From assembly GCA_028875335.1 (NCBI GenBank), contig JAPPEF010000069.1, positions 1-8,293 on the forward strand: a stretch of 8,293 nucleotides of DNA, read 5' to 3'. Positions 1 to 7,301 of this stretch are shown piece by piece. A program made the position numbers and the translations under genes. The notes beneath the pieces were generated by a model. That model saw only the letters and a program-made list of their open reading frames with translations, was not told the origin of the DNA and did no database searches. This stretch comes from Gemmatimonadota bacterium. Its GTDB lineage: Bacteria; Latescibacterota; UBA2968; UBA8231. Numbering within the stretch: the first letter of the stretch is position 1; each line of letters starts with the position of its first letter.

Positions 1-22
1 CGCTTCGCCTAAAGGGGACATT

Positions 23-823
23 ATGGCAACGGTGAACGAAGGCAAGGTGGTGTTGTTTGGGACGGGTGGTCCGGTCGGCGCGTCGGCGATTGACGCGCTC
101 AAAGATCACTACACGTTGCGGGTGACTGATCTTCGACCAATGACGGAGATTGCGGCCGCACCGCCGCAAAATCCCCGGGCACCGATTCCGGAGGTGTTGG
201 GGTCGCCGCATGAGAATCGGGTCGTCGATATTACCGATTACGCCCAAGTGTTGGCGGCCTGCGAGGGCATGGACGCGGCGATCAATGTGTCTGTCGTCCG
301 GCCGCATCCAGTGCTGGCTTTCCAAGTCAACATGGTCGGCGCGTACAACGTGGCTAAAGCCTGCGTGGCCTGTGGAATAAAAAGGCTGATCCACACTGGG
401 CCTTTTCACACCTCACTGGGCCACAACGCCGACTATTGGAACGACTTCCAAGTGGAAGCAGACATCCCGCTGCATCCAGGCAAGGATCTCTACGCAGTGA
501 GCAAGTATCTCGGGGGGCACATTACGCGCGTGTTTGCCGAGCGCGAAGGCTTGGAGGTGCTCACCTTTGTCTATACGCATTTTCGGCCGCGGGAAGTCCT
601 GCCCGAGGAACATGGGCAGGGCGTGCATCCATACGTGACCTCGTGGGAGGACACAGGGGAGGCGTTTTTGTATGGGCTTCGGGCGCCCGAGATGCCGTCG
701 CCGTACGAGGATTTCTTTATCTGTGCGCGGCTGCCGCACGACAAGTACCGGCCCGACAAGGCCAAGCGGCTCTTGGGCTGGGAGGCGAAAGATCGCTTCG
801 AGGCGTTGTATACGCGGCCTTAG
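23..823 (+). CDS. NAD(P)-dependent epimerase/dehydratase family protein (extended SDR)
   Basis: A 266-residue Rossmann-fold protein of the short-chain dehydrogenase/reductase superfamily, presumably a cytoplasmic oxidoreductase or epimerase acting on a sugar-like or other hydroxylated substrate. Seen: an N-terminal nucleotide-binding glycine motif GTGGPVG (residues 13-19) after a beta strand, an acidic residue (D36) at the end of the second strand as in NAD-preferring enzymes, VVDITD (67-72) at the adenine-contacting position, and the catalytic YxxxK as Y157-AVS-K161. T125 lies where the catalytic Ser/Thr is expected. The C-terminal stretch KAKRLLGWEAKDRFEALY is typical of NDP-sugar-epimerase-like SDRs. 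It is shorter than usual extended SDRs (about 310-330 residues), so the substrate-binding part is reduced. No transmembrane segment or signal peptide is visible. The ATG follows AAAGGGG at 11-17. Its stop overlaps the stop of the convergent downstream gene. The exact substrate cannot be told. Confidence 0.9.
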   Translation: MATVNEGKVVLFGTGGPVGASAIDALKDHYTLRVTDLRPMTEIAAAPPQNPRAPIPEVLGSPHENRVVDITDYAQVLAACEGMDAAINVSVVRPHPVLAFQVNMVGAYNVAKACVACGIKRLIHTGPFHTSLGHNADYWNDFQVEADIPLHPGKDLYAVSKYLGGHITRVFAEREGLEVLTFVYTHFRPREVLPEEHGQGVHPYVTSWEDTGEAFLYGLRAPEMPSPYEDFFICARLPHDKYRPDKAKRLLGWEAKDRFEALYTRP

Positions 824-2814
824 TGACTTATCCGATAGATCAGACCGGCCTGATCGTCCGAGACCAGTAGTGAACCATCGGGCATTACTAGAACATCAAC
901 AGGCCGCCCCCAGTTCGACTCTCCCTGTAGCCAACCTTCCGCAAACGGCTCGTAGCTGACCGCCCCGTCGGCAGCCAAACGCACTAGGGTAAGGCGGTAG
1001 CCGATCTTGCGGCTGCGGTTCCAGGAGCCGTGTTCGGCGATGAAGATATGATTGCGGTACTCCGCCGGAAACATGTTGCCAGTGTAAAAGCGCATCCCGA
1101 GGGCCGCTACGTGCGGGCCGAGCTCTTGGACTGGTGGAACGAATTCGCCGCAGCCGCGCTGAGCGCCGAAAGCTGGATCGGCGATGTCAGTGCCGTGGCA
1201 GTAGGGATAGCCGAAGTGCTGCCCATCGGCGGTTACTCGGTTCAGTTCGTCTGGCGGCATGTCGTCTCCCATCCAGTCTCTGCCGTTTTCCGTGAACCAC
1301 ATTTCTCCTGTTTCCGGGTGCCAGTCGAAGCCAACGGAGTTGCGCACGCCTCGCGACACGACCTCGAAGTCGCCCGTGGAGGGATCCAACCTGCCGATGG
1401 ACGCGTATGGATCGGGGGAAACGCAGATGTTGCACGGCGCGCCGACCGGCACGTAGAGCAAACCGTCGGGGCCAAAGCGGATGAACTTCCAGCCGTGGGC
1501 GCGGTCTGTTGGGAAAGAATCGTTGACGATCTCCGGTTGCGGCGGGTTGTCGAGGTGCGCTTCGATGTCGCGATAGCGCAGGATGCGGCTGACTTCGGCT
1601 ACGTACAGGTCGCCGTCCTTGAAGGCGACGCCGTTGGGTCTGTTCAGGCCGCTGGCGAGGATGATGACTCGCTCGGCCTTGTGGTTGCCGTCCTCGTCGC
1701 GCAGTGCGTACACGCGGCCGGTGGACCGGGTGCCGACGAACAGGGTGCCATCTGGGCTGAGGCTCAGCGAGCGAGCGCCAGTTACCCCTTTGGCGTACAC
1801 GCGAATGTGGAACCCTTCTGGCAGCTCAATCTGCGTCAGGCGCGAATCTTCGAGTGGGGGCGGGTCCACCGGCTTGCCAATTTCTACAGGTAGCGACGGG
1901 TCGGACGGATCGATGCTGTACGTCTCGATAAGCTGGGCGTCGGTTAGGTCGATCTGCCCGTCTCGGCTGACATCGCCCAAGGAGATATCGCCGTTGTTGG
2001 GCAGAGCGATGGAGGAATCTTCGCTGTACAGGACGGCTAGCAGCGCATCGGCCCAATCGACGCGGCCGTTGTTATCGAGGTCGCCCAATAGCTTACTCAC
2101 GGCCCCGTTATCTTGGGGAGCGCTGTCGAGTACTTCGACCACAATATTGACAGCATCGGCTCCTGCCCGAAAGACCGGATCCACGTAGGGGATCAAGCCC
2201 TGGCCTGAGACGGTCAATCCATAAACCTGCGTCGCTCCCACTAGTTCCTTGCCCACCGGCCCCGCAGAGGTGCTCCCAACCGCTCCGTCGAGCAGGACCA
2301 TCGACCGAGTTAAACGCACTTCATTGCTCACTAGCCGATACAGATATACCCCTGCGGCGACGCCTCGTCCCGACGCATCCGTGCCATCCCACGTCGCTGT
2401 GTGAAAGCCCGCTGGCTGCTCCGCATCCACCAACGTCGCTAGGCGCTGCCCCAAGACGTTGAGCACTTCTAGCCGCACCCTAGTCGAGATCGGCAGGCGA
2501 TAGGGAATGATTGTAGAAGGGTTGAACGGGTTGGGGTAATTCTGTCCTAAGTAAAATTGTTGCGGCAGGACGGTTTGTTCCACCAAGACGTTCGTACTCA
2601 ATGCCGCTAGGGACAAGGCAAAATAGCCGTTCTCATCGGTAGTAGCGCGGATAGAGCGGCCCAAATCGGTCGGAGCAAACAGCCGCACTTGCGCGCCGCC
2701 GACCGGTTGCCCCGAAGCTAGCCGCACCCATCCCTCGACCAGCGGCTCGGCGCTGGCATCGCCGACTAAGAGCAGCCCGACGAGACATCCGATTATAGAT
2801 CTCATAACTCTCAT
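820..2814 (-). CDS. Secreted PQQ-dependent sugar/sorbosone dehydrogenase with FlgD/T9SS-like and dockerin-like domains
   Basis: A 664-residue exported multidomain protein. Seen in order: a signal peptide (residues 1-22, hydrophobic core then DASA, cleavage before E23); a carboxypeptidase-regulatory-like beta domain (about 23-82); an FlgD-like/T9SS type A-like domain (about 84-175) with QNYPNPFNPSTIIPY at 91-105 and the AGVYLYRL ending; a dockerin-like pair of EF-hand loops (D245-D256 and D281-D292); then a six-bladed-propeller glucose/sorbosone dehydrogenase domain (about 326-664) starting LPEGF. Propeller landmarks are H440 before FGPDGLLYV, R491-N492 in RNSVGFDWHP, AEHGSWNR, and the last blade GRPVDVLVMPDGSLLVSDD. 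In this family such His and Arg residues act in catalysis with pyrroloquinoline quinone, oxidising aldose or similar carbonyl/hydroxyl substrates outside the cytoplasm. Two Cys pairs (C461/C464 and PYCHG/RGCGEF) may form disulfides. Start chosen at ATG 2814, 8 nt after AGGGAG; a GTG at 2823 in the same frame overlaps that ribosome site. Substrate unknown. Confidence 0.9.
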   Translation of the reverse strand: MRVMRSIIGCLVGLLLVGDASAEPLVEGWVRLASGQPVGGAQVRLFAPTDLGRSIRATTDENGYFALSLAALSTNVLVEQTVLPQQFYLGQNYPNPFNPSTIIPYRLPISTRVRLEVLNVLGQRLATLVDAEQPAGFHTATWDGTDASGRGVAAGVYLYRLVSNEVRLTRSMVLLDGAVGSTSAGPVGKELVGATQVYGLTVSGQGLIPYVDPVFRAGADAVNIVVEVLDSAPQDNGAVSKLLGDLDNNGRVDWADALLAVLYSEDSSIALPNNGDISLGDVSRDGQIDLTDAQLIETYSIDPSDPSLPVEIGKPVDPPPLEDSRLTQIELPEGFHIRVYAKGVTGARSLSLSPDGTLFVGTRSTGRVYALRDEDGNHKAERVIILASGLNRPNGVAFKDGDLYVAEVSRILRYRDIEAHLDNPPQPEIVNDSFPTDRAHGWKFIRFGPDGLLYVPVGAPCNICVSPDPYASIGRLDPSTGDFEVVSRGVRNSVGFDWHPETGEMWFTENGRDWMGDDMPPDELNRVTADGQHFGYPYCHGTDIADPAFGAQRGCGEFVPPVQELGPHVAALGMRFYTGNMFPAEYRNHIFIAEHGSWNRSRKIGYRLTLVRLAADGAVSYEPFAEGWLQGESNWGRPVDVLVMPDGSLLVSDDQAGLIYRISH

Positions 2815-2822
2815 AACGCCCA

Positions 2823-2828
2823 CTCCCT
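2823..2828 (-). promoter_or_regulatory. Ribosome binding site of the PQQ-dehydrogenase gene
   Basis: On the minus strand this reads AGGGAG, followed 8 nt later by ATG at 2814. The in-frame GTG at 2823-2821 begins inside this site, so it is unlikely to be the start. The same 8-nt spacing is seen for the PhyH and HAD genes of this window. Confidence 0.65.
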
Positions 2829-2842
2829 AATTATATGGACAA

Positions 2843-3000
2843 CTTCACAGCAGCGCCTCAGTTAGCTCGGTGAAGAGGTGCGGCTTGAAGGTTCCTACTT
2901 CTTCAACCGGGACAATGCGGCCGAAGTTCCAGCCAATGCGGTTGGCTGCCAAATGGGCCAAAAATTCGCCTCGCCATTGGACAGAGCGACTGGGCCGTAG
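2843..3000 (-). pseudogene. Truncated, frameshifted relic of a haloacid dehalogenase-like gene
   Basis: This stretch is a decayed copy of the 3' half of the HAD gene at 7302-7997. Positions 2876-3000 align with 7512-7638 at roughly 85% identity by eye, and 2843-2875 align with the last codons of the HAD gene (about 7301-7333). Between the two blocks about 180 bp of the parent are missing, which removes the PGVY part and the catalytic SANSFD motif, so the peptide jumps in frame from FKPH to FTELTEALL. One base is also missing near 2968 relative to the parent: upstream of it the VALSNGEA codons lie in another reading frame. The N-terminal half with the nucleophile motif is absent. A 62-codon open frame (2845-3033) crosses the relic, but its first 20 or so residues are out-of-frame or non-homologous sequence, so I do not call it a gene. 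Its strand matches the intact HAD gene. Confidence 0.85.
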
Positions 3001-3006
3001 TATAGT
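2978..3006 (+). promoter_or_regulatory. Candidate sigma70-type promoter of the TonB-dependent receptor gene
   Basis: TGGACA (2978-2983) and TATAGT (3001-3006) each match the -35 and -10 consensus at 5 of 6 positions, with a 17-nt spacer. Transcription would begin near 3013, giving a leader of about 57 nt before ATG 3071. The -35 box and spacer lie in the HAD relic and the -10 box begins just past the last recognisable homology. If the organism belongs to Bacteroidota proper, its main sigma factor uses a different consensus, which lowers confidence. Confidence 0.45.
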
Positions 3007-3031
3007 ATAGCGATTGAACGCTAGTTTTTTC

Positions 3032-3067
3032 ACCTCTCATCCCCCCACCCCCCTTCAAAGGAGAGGT
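3032..3067 (+). promoter_or_regulatory. Leader hairpin able to sequester the receptor's ribosome binding site
   Basis: ACCTCTC (3032-3038) is perfectly complementary to GAGAGGT (3061-3067). The right arm contains most of the ribosome binding site (AAAGGAGAGG, 3057-3066) of the gene starting at 3071. The 22-nt loop holds two runs of six C separated by one A. In an mRNA beginning upstream, the 7-bp stem would mask the site, which would allow translational control. No ligand-binding riboswitch fold is recognised. Confidence 0.4.
3057..3066 (+). promoter_or_regulatory. Ribosome binding site that fixes the receptor start at 3071
   Basis: AAAGGAGAGG lies 4-7 nt before ATG 3071, and the protein from that ATG begins directly with a signal peptide. 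The open frame extends 19 codons further to an ATG at 3014, but that start would put a proline-rich non-hydrophobic stretch before the signal peptide and has no ribosome site. Confidence 0.8.
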
Positions 3068-3070
3068 CAT

Positions 3071-6000
3071 ATGCGACTCTGGAGCAAGTGCATTTTTTTA
3101 TCCCTGCTTTTGGCCTTGCCTGCTGCCCACGTCCAGGCGGAATCAACGGGTACCATTGTGGGCACGGTCGTCGATGCTGAGAAAGGGACGGTGCAGGATC
3201 TGGCCCAAGTCTATATCGCGGAGTTGAACAGGAGCGCGGAATGGGGAGAGGACGGCCGTTTCACCATGGCCAAAGTCCCCGCTGGCGAGTACCGGATCAC
3301 CGCTGAATTGATCGGCTACGAAAGCGCAACCACCACTGTCGTGGTCGTCGCTGGTGAGGTTGTGAGCGTCGAACTGGAACTGATGGCTAGTGCGGTCGAA
3401 TTGGAGGAAGTGGTGGTGACCGGCACCGCGGTTAAGGAATCTCCCATCAGCTTGACCTACGCCGTCGCGGTGACCGGCCGAGAAAAGATGGCCGAACAAG
3501 GGTCGCCGCAGGCGGTTGATTTTTTTAAGAACTTGAGCGCTAGCCACGGAGTGATCGGCGAACGCAGCAGTTGGTACAACGCCAACCAAGCCGCCACTCT
3601 TTCCGAGAGCATTGCCAACGTCAATCTGCGCGGTCTGGGAGCCTCGCGGACGCTGGTGTTGATCAACAGCCGTCGCCAGACCTATGTCCCGGCGCGCTTG
3701 ATCGGCGGGCGCTTTGTCGATGTGAATGCCATCCCCTCCATCGCCGTGGATCGGGTCGAAGTGCTCAAGGAGGGGGCCTCGGCCATCTATGGGTCGGATG
3801 CAGTGGCTGGTGTCGCCAATTTTTTGACCCGCTCCGACTTTGAGGGTTTTGAGGTCTCGGCCGCGCACGAGCATATCGCTGGCGCGGGCGATAGCAATGT
3901 CGGCGCGATCTGGGGTGGAAAGATCGGTGAGGCTCATGCGATTGTTGCTGGGGAATGGAGGGGACGTCAGGCGCTACCGGCCTCCGAGAGGGACTACCTG
4001 CTGCAGCCGTGGCACGGCGGCGGGCAGCGCCTTGGCTGGTCGAGCTTGGGGAATCCAGGCACTTTCGCCGTTGGCGCTCCGGCCCCCTGGACCGCTGCCA
4101 TCCACGCCCCGCGTTGTGAGCAGTTTGGCGGCTTTCGGGAATCTTGGACTTGCCGCTTTCGCTATCAGCAGTATGAGAATCTGATTGAGGACATGAGCCA
4201 TATCCGCGCTTTTACCGAGATCAATGGTGAGCTGGACAATGGCATGGAGTATCACTTAGAGGGTCTGGTTGCCCAGGCTGAGATTCCCGAGTGGTACACC
4301 ACCCCTTCGTATCCTCCCTTCCCTCTGACAGACACAAGCATCATGGAGGTCGCGCCTAACCACCCAGGCCGGGAGGCATTTTGTGCGGACTACGGCGCTG
4401 AGGAAGGCGATCTGTACTACAATGAATGCCAAGGCGGCGAGAACTGGTATTTTAACGGCCGCCCGTTTGGCAACTCGGGTCCTGGACGCATATTGGGCCG
4501 CGACTCCCGCACGTGGCGCGTGGCGGCTTCTGCCAATGGCGACTTTAGTCAAAATGCCCATTTTGATTTAGGTCTCTCCTATTCCCGCACCGAGGGCAAC
4601 TACAACCTGCCGGGGGTGTACATTGAGCGGATATTCCTCGGCTTTCGTGGGTTTGGCGGACCCGATTGCGGCGTTGGCGTGGAGGCGGATCTTTCCTCCC
4701 TTGCTGGGATGCGGCTCGGCCCGCTCAGCGGCCAAGAGGCGGGTCAGGGCGACTGCCAGTACTACAACCCCTTCGGCAATGCCATCGAGTTCGCGGATCA
4801 ATATGGCGCGGAGTTTGCAAGCCAAGCGAATCCCGATTACCGAGCCAACCTTGCCAACAGCCCCGAGTTGCGGCACTGGCTCAATCAGGAAGTCGATCTA
4901 CAGAGCACCGCGGATCTGCTGGTCGCCGATGCGACGCTGAGCGGCACTTGGGTCGAGGACGTCGCTAGTTACGCGGCTGGCTACCAGTTCCGCCTGCTCA
5001 ATGCCAGCGGCGATCCCAACGACGAGGGCGACGTGACCATCAACCCCTGTCCGGTGGTGGGTGATGATGGGTGCTCTGCGGAGGACAGGTTTGGTCCCTA
5101 TGCGTTTACCAATGTGAATCGGCCGTATGATGAATCGCAGACGGTGCATCGCTTCTTTGCCGAGATTCCCCTGAGCTTGGGATCGCGCTTTGACACCCAG
5201 CTCGCCGCCAACTACGAGTTCCACGATGTGGCGAGCAGTTTCGATCCCAAGTTTGGCTGGCGCTATCAGCTAGTGGAATCCCCGACTCAATCCGTGTTTC
5301 TGCGCGGCTCAGTGCAGACGACGTTTCGCACACCATCGCTGGACGACGTAAATGAAAACCCGCTTTCGACGCTCGAGTGGATCAATGAGACGGGTGCCTA
5401 TCAAACGGTGGACCGAATCGGCAGCAAGGATCTCAAACCCGAACAGGCTTTTACCTATAATGCGGGTTTCGTCTTAGTCACTGAGGAAGGCTTTGATGCG
5501 ACGTTTGACTACTGGAGCTACGATTTCAAGGACGTCATCGGGGCCATGCCGCACGGGGCCATTACTGCCTTATATGCCGATGAAGCGAATAATGAGGCTC
5601 TGAAGCAGTTTATTGTCTGCCCGAAGGGGATAGGCACTGGCGACTGCGCGGCCTCCGAACTTGAGCGGGTGCAAGTTGATATAGTCAATTGGCCAGGGGT
5701 CAAGACCTCGGGAATTGATTTGCATTTGGGCGGGAACACGGACGCCGGAGTCGGGAAATTTTCGCTTAGCTTGGATGCTACGTATACGCTGGAGTACCGG
5801 ACGAAAGCCTTAGAGCACCTGCACGAAACGGCAGACGCTGCCGGCGGCGCGTTGGTGCTTCAGGATACGACAAGCGCGGCCGGCTACCTGAACTTTGGCA
5901 ATCCCATTGCAACTTCGCTGCCGAAGTTGAAGGGCCAAGTGTCGGCGGGCTATTACTGGGGAGGCTACCGCCTCGTGAGCTTTTTGAACTATATCTCGTC

Positions 6001-6256
6001 GTACGAGGACCGGGGATCGATGGACTCTGGTAATGATGCCATTGAAGAAGTATTCGGTACTATTGACTCGTTCGTCACGTGGGATGTGAGCTTTCTGTGG
6101 GACTTGTCCGAGGACGTCAATATCGCGCTGTCGGGGATGAACCTGCTCGATACTATGCCGCCGCTGGTGAACATCGAGCAGGCGTACGATGGCTTTACAC
6201 ACGACCCCAAGGGACGGCGGTTGAAGCTGGCCTTGTCCTGTAATTTTGGCGGGTGA
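3071..6256 (+). CDS. TonB-dependent outer-membrane receptor with N-terminal carboxypeptidase-regulatory-like domain
   Basis: A 1061-residue outer-membrane active transporter. Such proteins import siderophores, cobalamin, oligosaccharides or other large solutes using TonB/ExbBD energy. Seen: a signal peptide (1-23, ending HVQA before E24); a carboxypeptidase-regulatory-like beta domain (about 24-106, GTVVDAEKGT to the GEYRI and GYES stretches); a probable TonB box in ELEEVVVTGTA (110-120); the plug domain (about 125-255) with VNLRGLGASRTLVLINSRR, VDRVEVLKEGASAIYGSDAVAGVANF; then a long beta barrel with CQYYNPFGNA and the closing strand RRLKLALSCNF, the aromatic F three residues from the end. 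Ten mature-region cysteines fall in five local pairs (349/361, 438/453, 533/562, 660/668, 850/859), probably stapling extracellular loops. It lacks the typical SusC-type pairing with a SusD gene here. It is divergent from the secreted PQQ dehydrogenase and is followed by a strong hairpin. The substrate is not predictable. Confidence 0.95.
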   Translation: MRLWSKCIFLSLLLALPAAHVQAESTGTIVGTVVDAEKGTVQDLAQVYIAELNRSAEWGEDGRFTMAKVPAGEYRITAELIGYESATTTVVVVAGEVVSVELELMASAVELEEVVVTGTAVKESPISLTYAVAVTGREKMAEQGSPQAVDFFKNLSASHGVIGERSSWYNANQAATLSESIANVNLRGLGASRTLVLINSRRQTYVPARLIGGRFVDVNAIPSIAVDRVEVLKEGASAIYGSDAVAGVANFLTRSDFEGFEVSAAHEHIAGAGDSNVGAIWGGKIGEAHAIVAGEWRGRQALPASERDYLLQPWHGGGQRLGWSSLGNPGTFAVGAPAPWTAAIHAPRCEQFGGFRESWTCRFRYQQYENLIEDMSHIRAFTEINGELDNGMEYHLEGLVAQAEIPEWYTTPSYPPFPLTDTSIMEVAPNHPGREAFCADYGAEEGDLYYNECQGGENWYFNGRPFGNSGPGRILGRDSRTWRVAASANGDFSQNAHFDLGLSYSRTEGNYNLPGVYIERIFLGFRGFGGPDCGVGVEADLSSLAGMRLGPLSGQEAGQGDCQYYNPFGNAIEFADQYGAEFASQANPDYRANLANSPELRHWLNQEVDLQSTADLLVADATLSGTWVEDVASYAAGYQFRLLNASGDPNDEGDVTINPCPVVGDDGCSAEDRFGPYAFTNVNRPYDESQTVHRFFAEIPLSLGSRFDTQLAANYEFHDVASSFDPKFGWRYQLVESPTQSVFLRGSVQTTFRTPSLDDVNENPLSTLEWINETGAYQTVDRIGSKDLKPEQAFTYNAGFVLVTEEGFDATFDYWSYDFKDVIGAMPHGAITALYADEANNEALKQFIVCPKGIGTGDCAASELERVQVDIVNWPGVKTSGIDLHLGGNTDAGVGKFSLSLDATYTLEYRTKALEHLHETADAAGGALVLQDTTSAAGYLNFGNPIATSLPKLKGQVSAGYYWGGYRLVSFLNYISSYEDRGSMDSGNDAIEEVFGTIDSFVTWDVSFLWDLSEDVNIALSGMNLLDTMPPLVNIEQAYDGFTHDPKGRRLKLALSCNFGG

Positions 6257-6278
6257 AGCCGGGCAACAGCAGTTTAAT

Positions 6279-6319
6279 GACACGGGGCCGTCCAATATCA
6301 GTTTGGACGGCCCCGTGTC
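6279..6319. terminator. Strong hairpin, probable bidirectional terminator
   Basis: A perfect 17-bp inverted repeat: GACACGGGGCCGTCCAA (6279-6295), a 7-nt loop (6296-6302) and TTGGACGGCCCCGTGTC (6303-6319). It begins 22 bp after the receptor stop and ends 36 bp before the stop of the convergent PhyH gene. The T-rich tails are weak on both sides (TATTT on plus, ATTAAA on minus), so termination may be imperfect or assisted. Its position between converging genes supports a shared role. Confidence 0.75.
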
Positions 6320-6355
6320 GTATTTGGGAGGGGACAGTAAGTTTGCCTTCCTCCC

Positions 6356-7234
6356 CTACTTCTTGCTCTCTGGCGGATTGAGAAACAGATAGTTAATCGG
6401 ATCCTCAGTGAATTCCGCATTGTGATCCAGACCGCAATCAGCGGGAAAAGCCTTTTCACAACCGGTGTTGAACATCAGCGGGCCGCGATTCCTGTACCAG
6501 CGGATACAGTGAACCTGCGCAATCATATGCCGCGGCCGATCCGACCGATTCGGCACGCCTCTATGCCAGAGCCGCATGTCCCTGATCAGCACGCTGCCCT
6601 TTTTCGCGCAGCCGTTTATGGGGGGAGAGACCTTCCTTTGCGCCTCTTCGGTTTCCTCGTCGATTACCGTTTCCGGGAAGGGGTGCAAATGTGTACCCGG
6701 CCACAGCTCCACTGCCCCGTTCTCAGCAGTTACGTCATGCGGAGAGATATTTACCGCCACGCTGGCGGTGGGGTGGGGAGGTTCGTGACCGGGCCATAGA
6801 TGAGGCCCGTCCCGGTGCAACGGCTGGGTACCGCTGCCGGGACAATTGGTGTTGCCGTTGTAAAAGTTGTTGAAGATCCCCTCGCCGAGGAGGGCGGTGT
6901 TGACCTGAATCACAAACGGATTGGCGACAATCTCGCGAAAAATAAAGGGAGCGAACGGAGGCGGCCCCTGTTGCAGGTGACCTTTGAGCTGTCCGGCTCC
7001 GCCCCACTGCTCCCGATCGATCAAGATTCTGGAATCCTGATCCATCTTCTCCCGGAGCATATCGAGCGGCTTATGGGGGATCGCGTTTTCGATGACGACA
7101 TATCCGTCTCGCCCTATTGCCTCCACCGCCTGTTTGAGCTGTCTGGGGCTCAGGTGCTGAGATTCCGTTTCCTTCTTGGTAAGGGAAATAACCACTGGCT
7201 TGCTGCCTTTCTTCTCTGTTAAGTTGTCTCTCAT
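6356..7234 (-). CDS. Phytanoyl-CoA dioxygenase (PhyH) family Fe(II)/2-oxoglutarate oxygenase
   Basis: A 292-residue cytoplasmic non-heme iron oxygenase. The family couples oxidative decarboxylation of 2-oxoglutarate to hydroxylation of a substrate. Seen: the N-terminal DGYVVIENAIP strand-helix (about 43-53) common in PhyH proteins; the iron-binding HxD as H140-R-D142 in QPLHRDGPHLWPG; the ENGAVELWPGTH core strand (171-182); the distal iron-binding H224 in LWHRGVPN; and R235 (SDRPRHM), placed to bind the 2-oxoglutarate carboxylate. All metal ligands are intact, so activity is expected. Length is normal for the family. Start chosen at ATG 7234, 8 nt after AGGTGG; a GTG at 7246 in frame overlaps that site. 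It lies 67 nt downstream of the HAD gene on the same strand with no terminator between, so probably an operon. Substrate unknown: I see no specific signature of ectoine hydroxylase or of phosphonate-cleaving members. Confidence 0.93.
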   Translation of the reverse strand: MRDNLTEKKGSKPVVISLTKKETESQHLSPRQLKQAVEAIGRDGYVVIENAIPHKPLDMLREKMDQDSRILIDREQWGGAGQLKGHLQQGPPPFAPFIFREIVANPFVIQVNTALLGEGIFNNFYNGNTNCPGSGTQPLHRDGPHLWPGHEPPHPTASVAVNISPHDVTAENGAVELWPGTHLHPFPETVIDEETEEAQRKVSPPINGCAKKGSVLIRDMRLWHRGVPNRSDRPRHMIAQVHCIRWYRNRGPLMFNTGCEKAFPADCGLDHNAEFTEDPINYLFLNPPESKK

Positions 7235-7242
7235 GTCATCCA

Positions 7243-7248
7243 CCACCT
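7243..7248 (-). promoter_or_regulatory. Ribosome binding site of the PhyH gene
   Basis: Minus strand AGGTGG, 8 nt before ATG 7234. The in-frame GTG at 7246 sits inside it, which favours the internal ATG. Confidence 0.6.
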
Positions 7249-7301
7249 AGTTTCGATCTTCTGGCTCGCTCTTGCAACTTTTTCTTTTTTTCTGCGTTTC
7301 T

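Noticed and set aside
1030..1893. A 287-codon plus-strand frame
   Set aside because: It lies antisense within the propeller coding sequence, whose minus-strand protein has clear family motifs. The plus-strand translation has no recognisable domain.
2830..2835. A perfect TATAAT on the minus strand upstream of the PQQ dehydrogenase
   Set aside because: It would start transcription near 2823, inside the ribosome site, and has no -35 match 16-18 nt upstream (AGGCGC at a 17-nt spacer).
2845..3033. A 62-codon minus-strand frame that could be a small gene
   Set aside because: It is the decayed HAD copy: the first third is frameshifted or non-homologous, the catalytic core is deleted and no ribosome site precedes its start.
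3014..3070. Extended receptor start at ATG 3014
   Set aside because: The extra 19 residues precede a normal signal peptide and come from the C-rich leader; a strong ribosome site points to ATG 3071.
3071..6256. A SusC/SusD-type polysaccharide utilisation locus
   Set aside because: The N-terminal domain resembles that of SusC-type receptors, but no SusD-like lipoprotein or glycoside hydrolase gene is in the window and the plug and barrel look like a general TonB-dependent receptor.
6356..7234. PhyH gene as ectoine hydroxylase or 2-aminoethylphosphonate dioxygenase
   Set aside because: Only the general HxD...H and Arg signature is present. There are no ectoine genes or phosphonate genes such as a phnZ-like HD oxygenase beside it.
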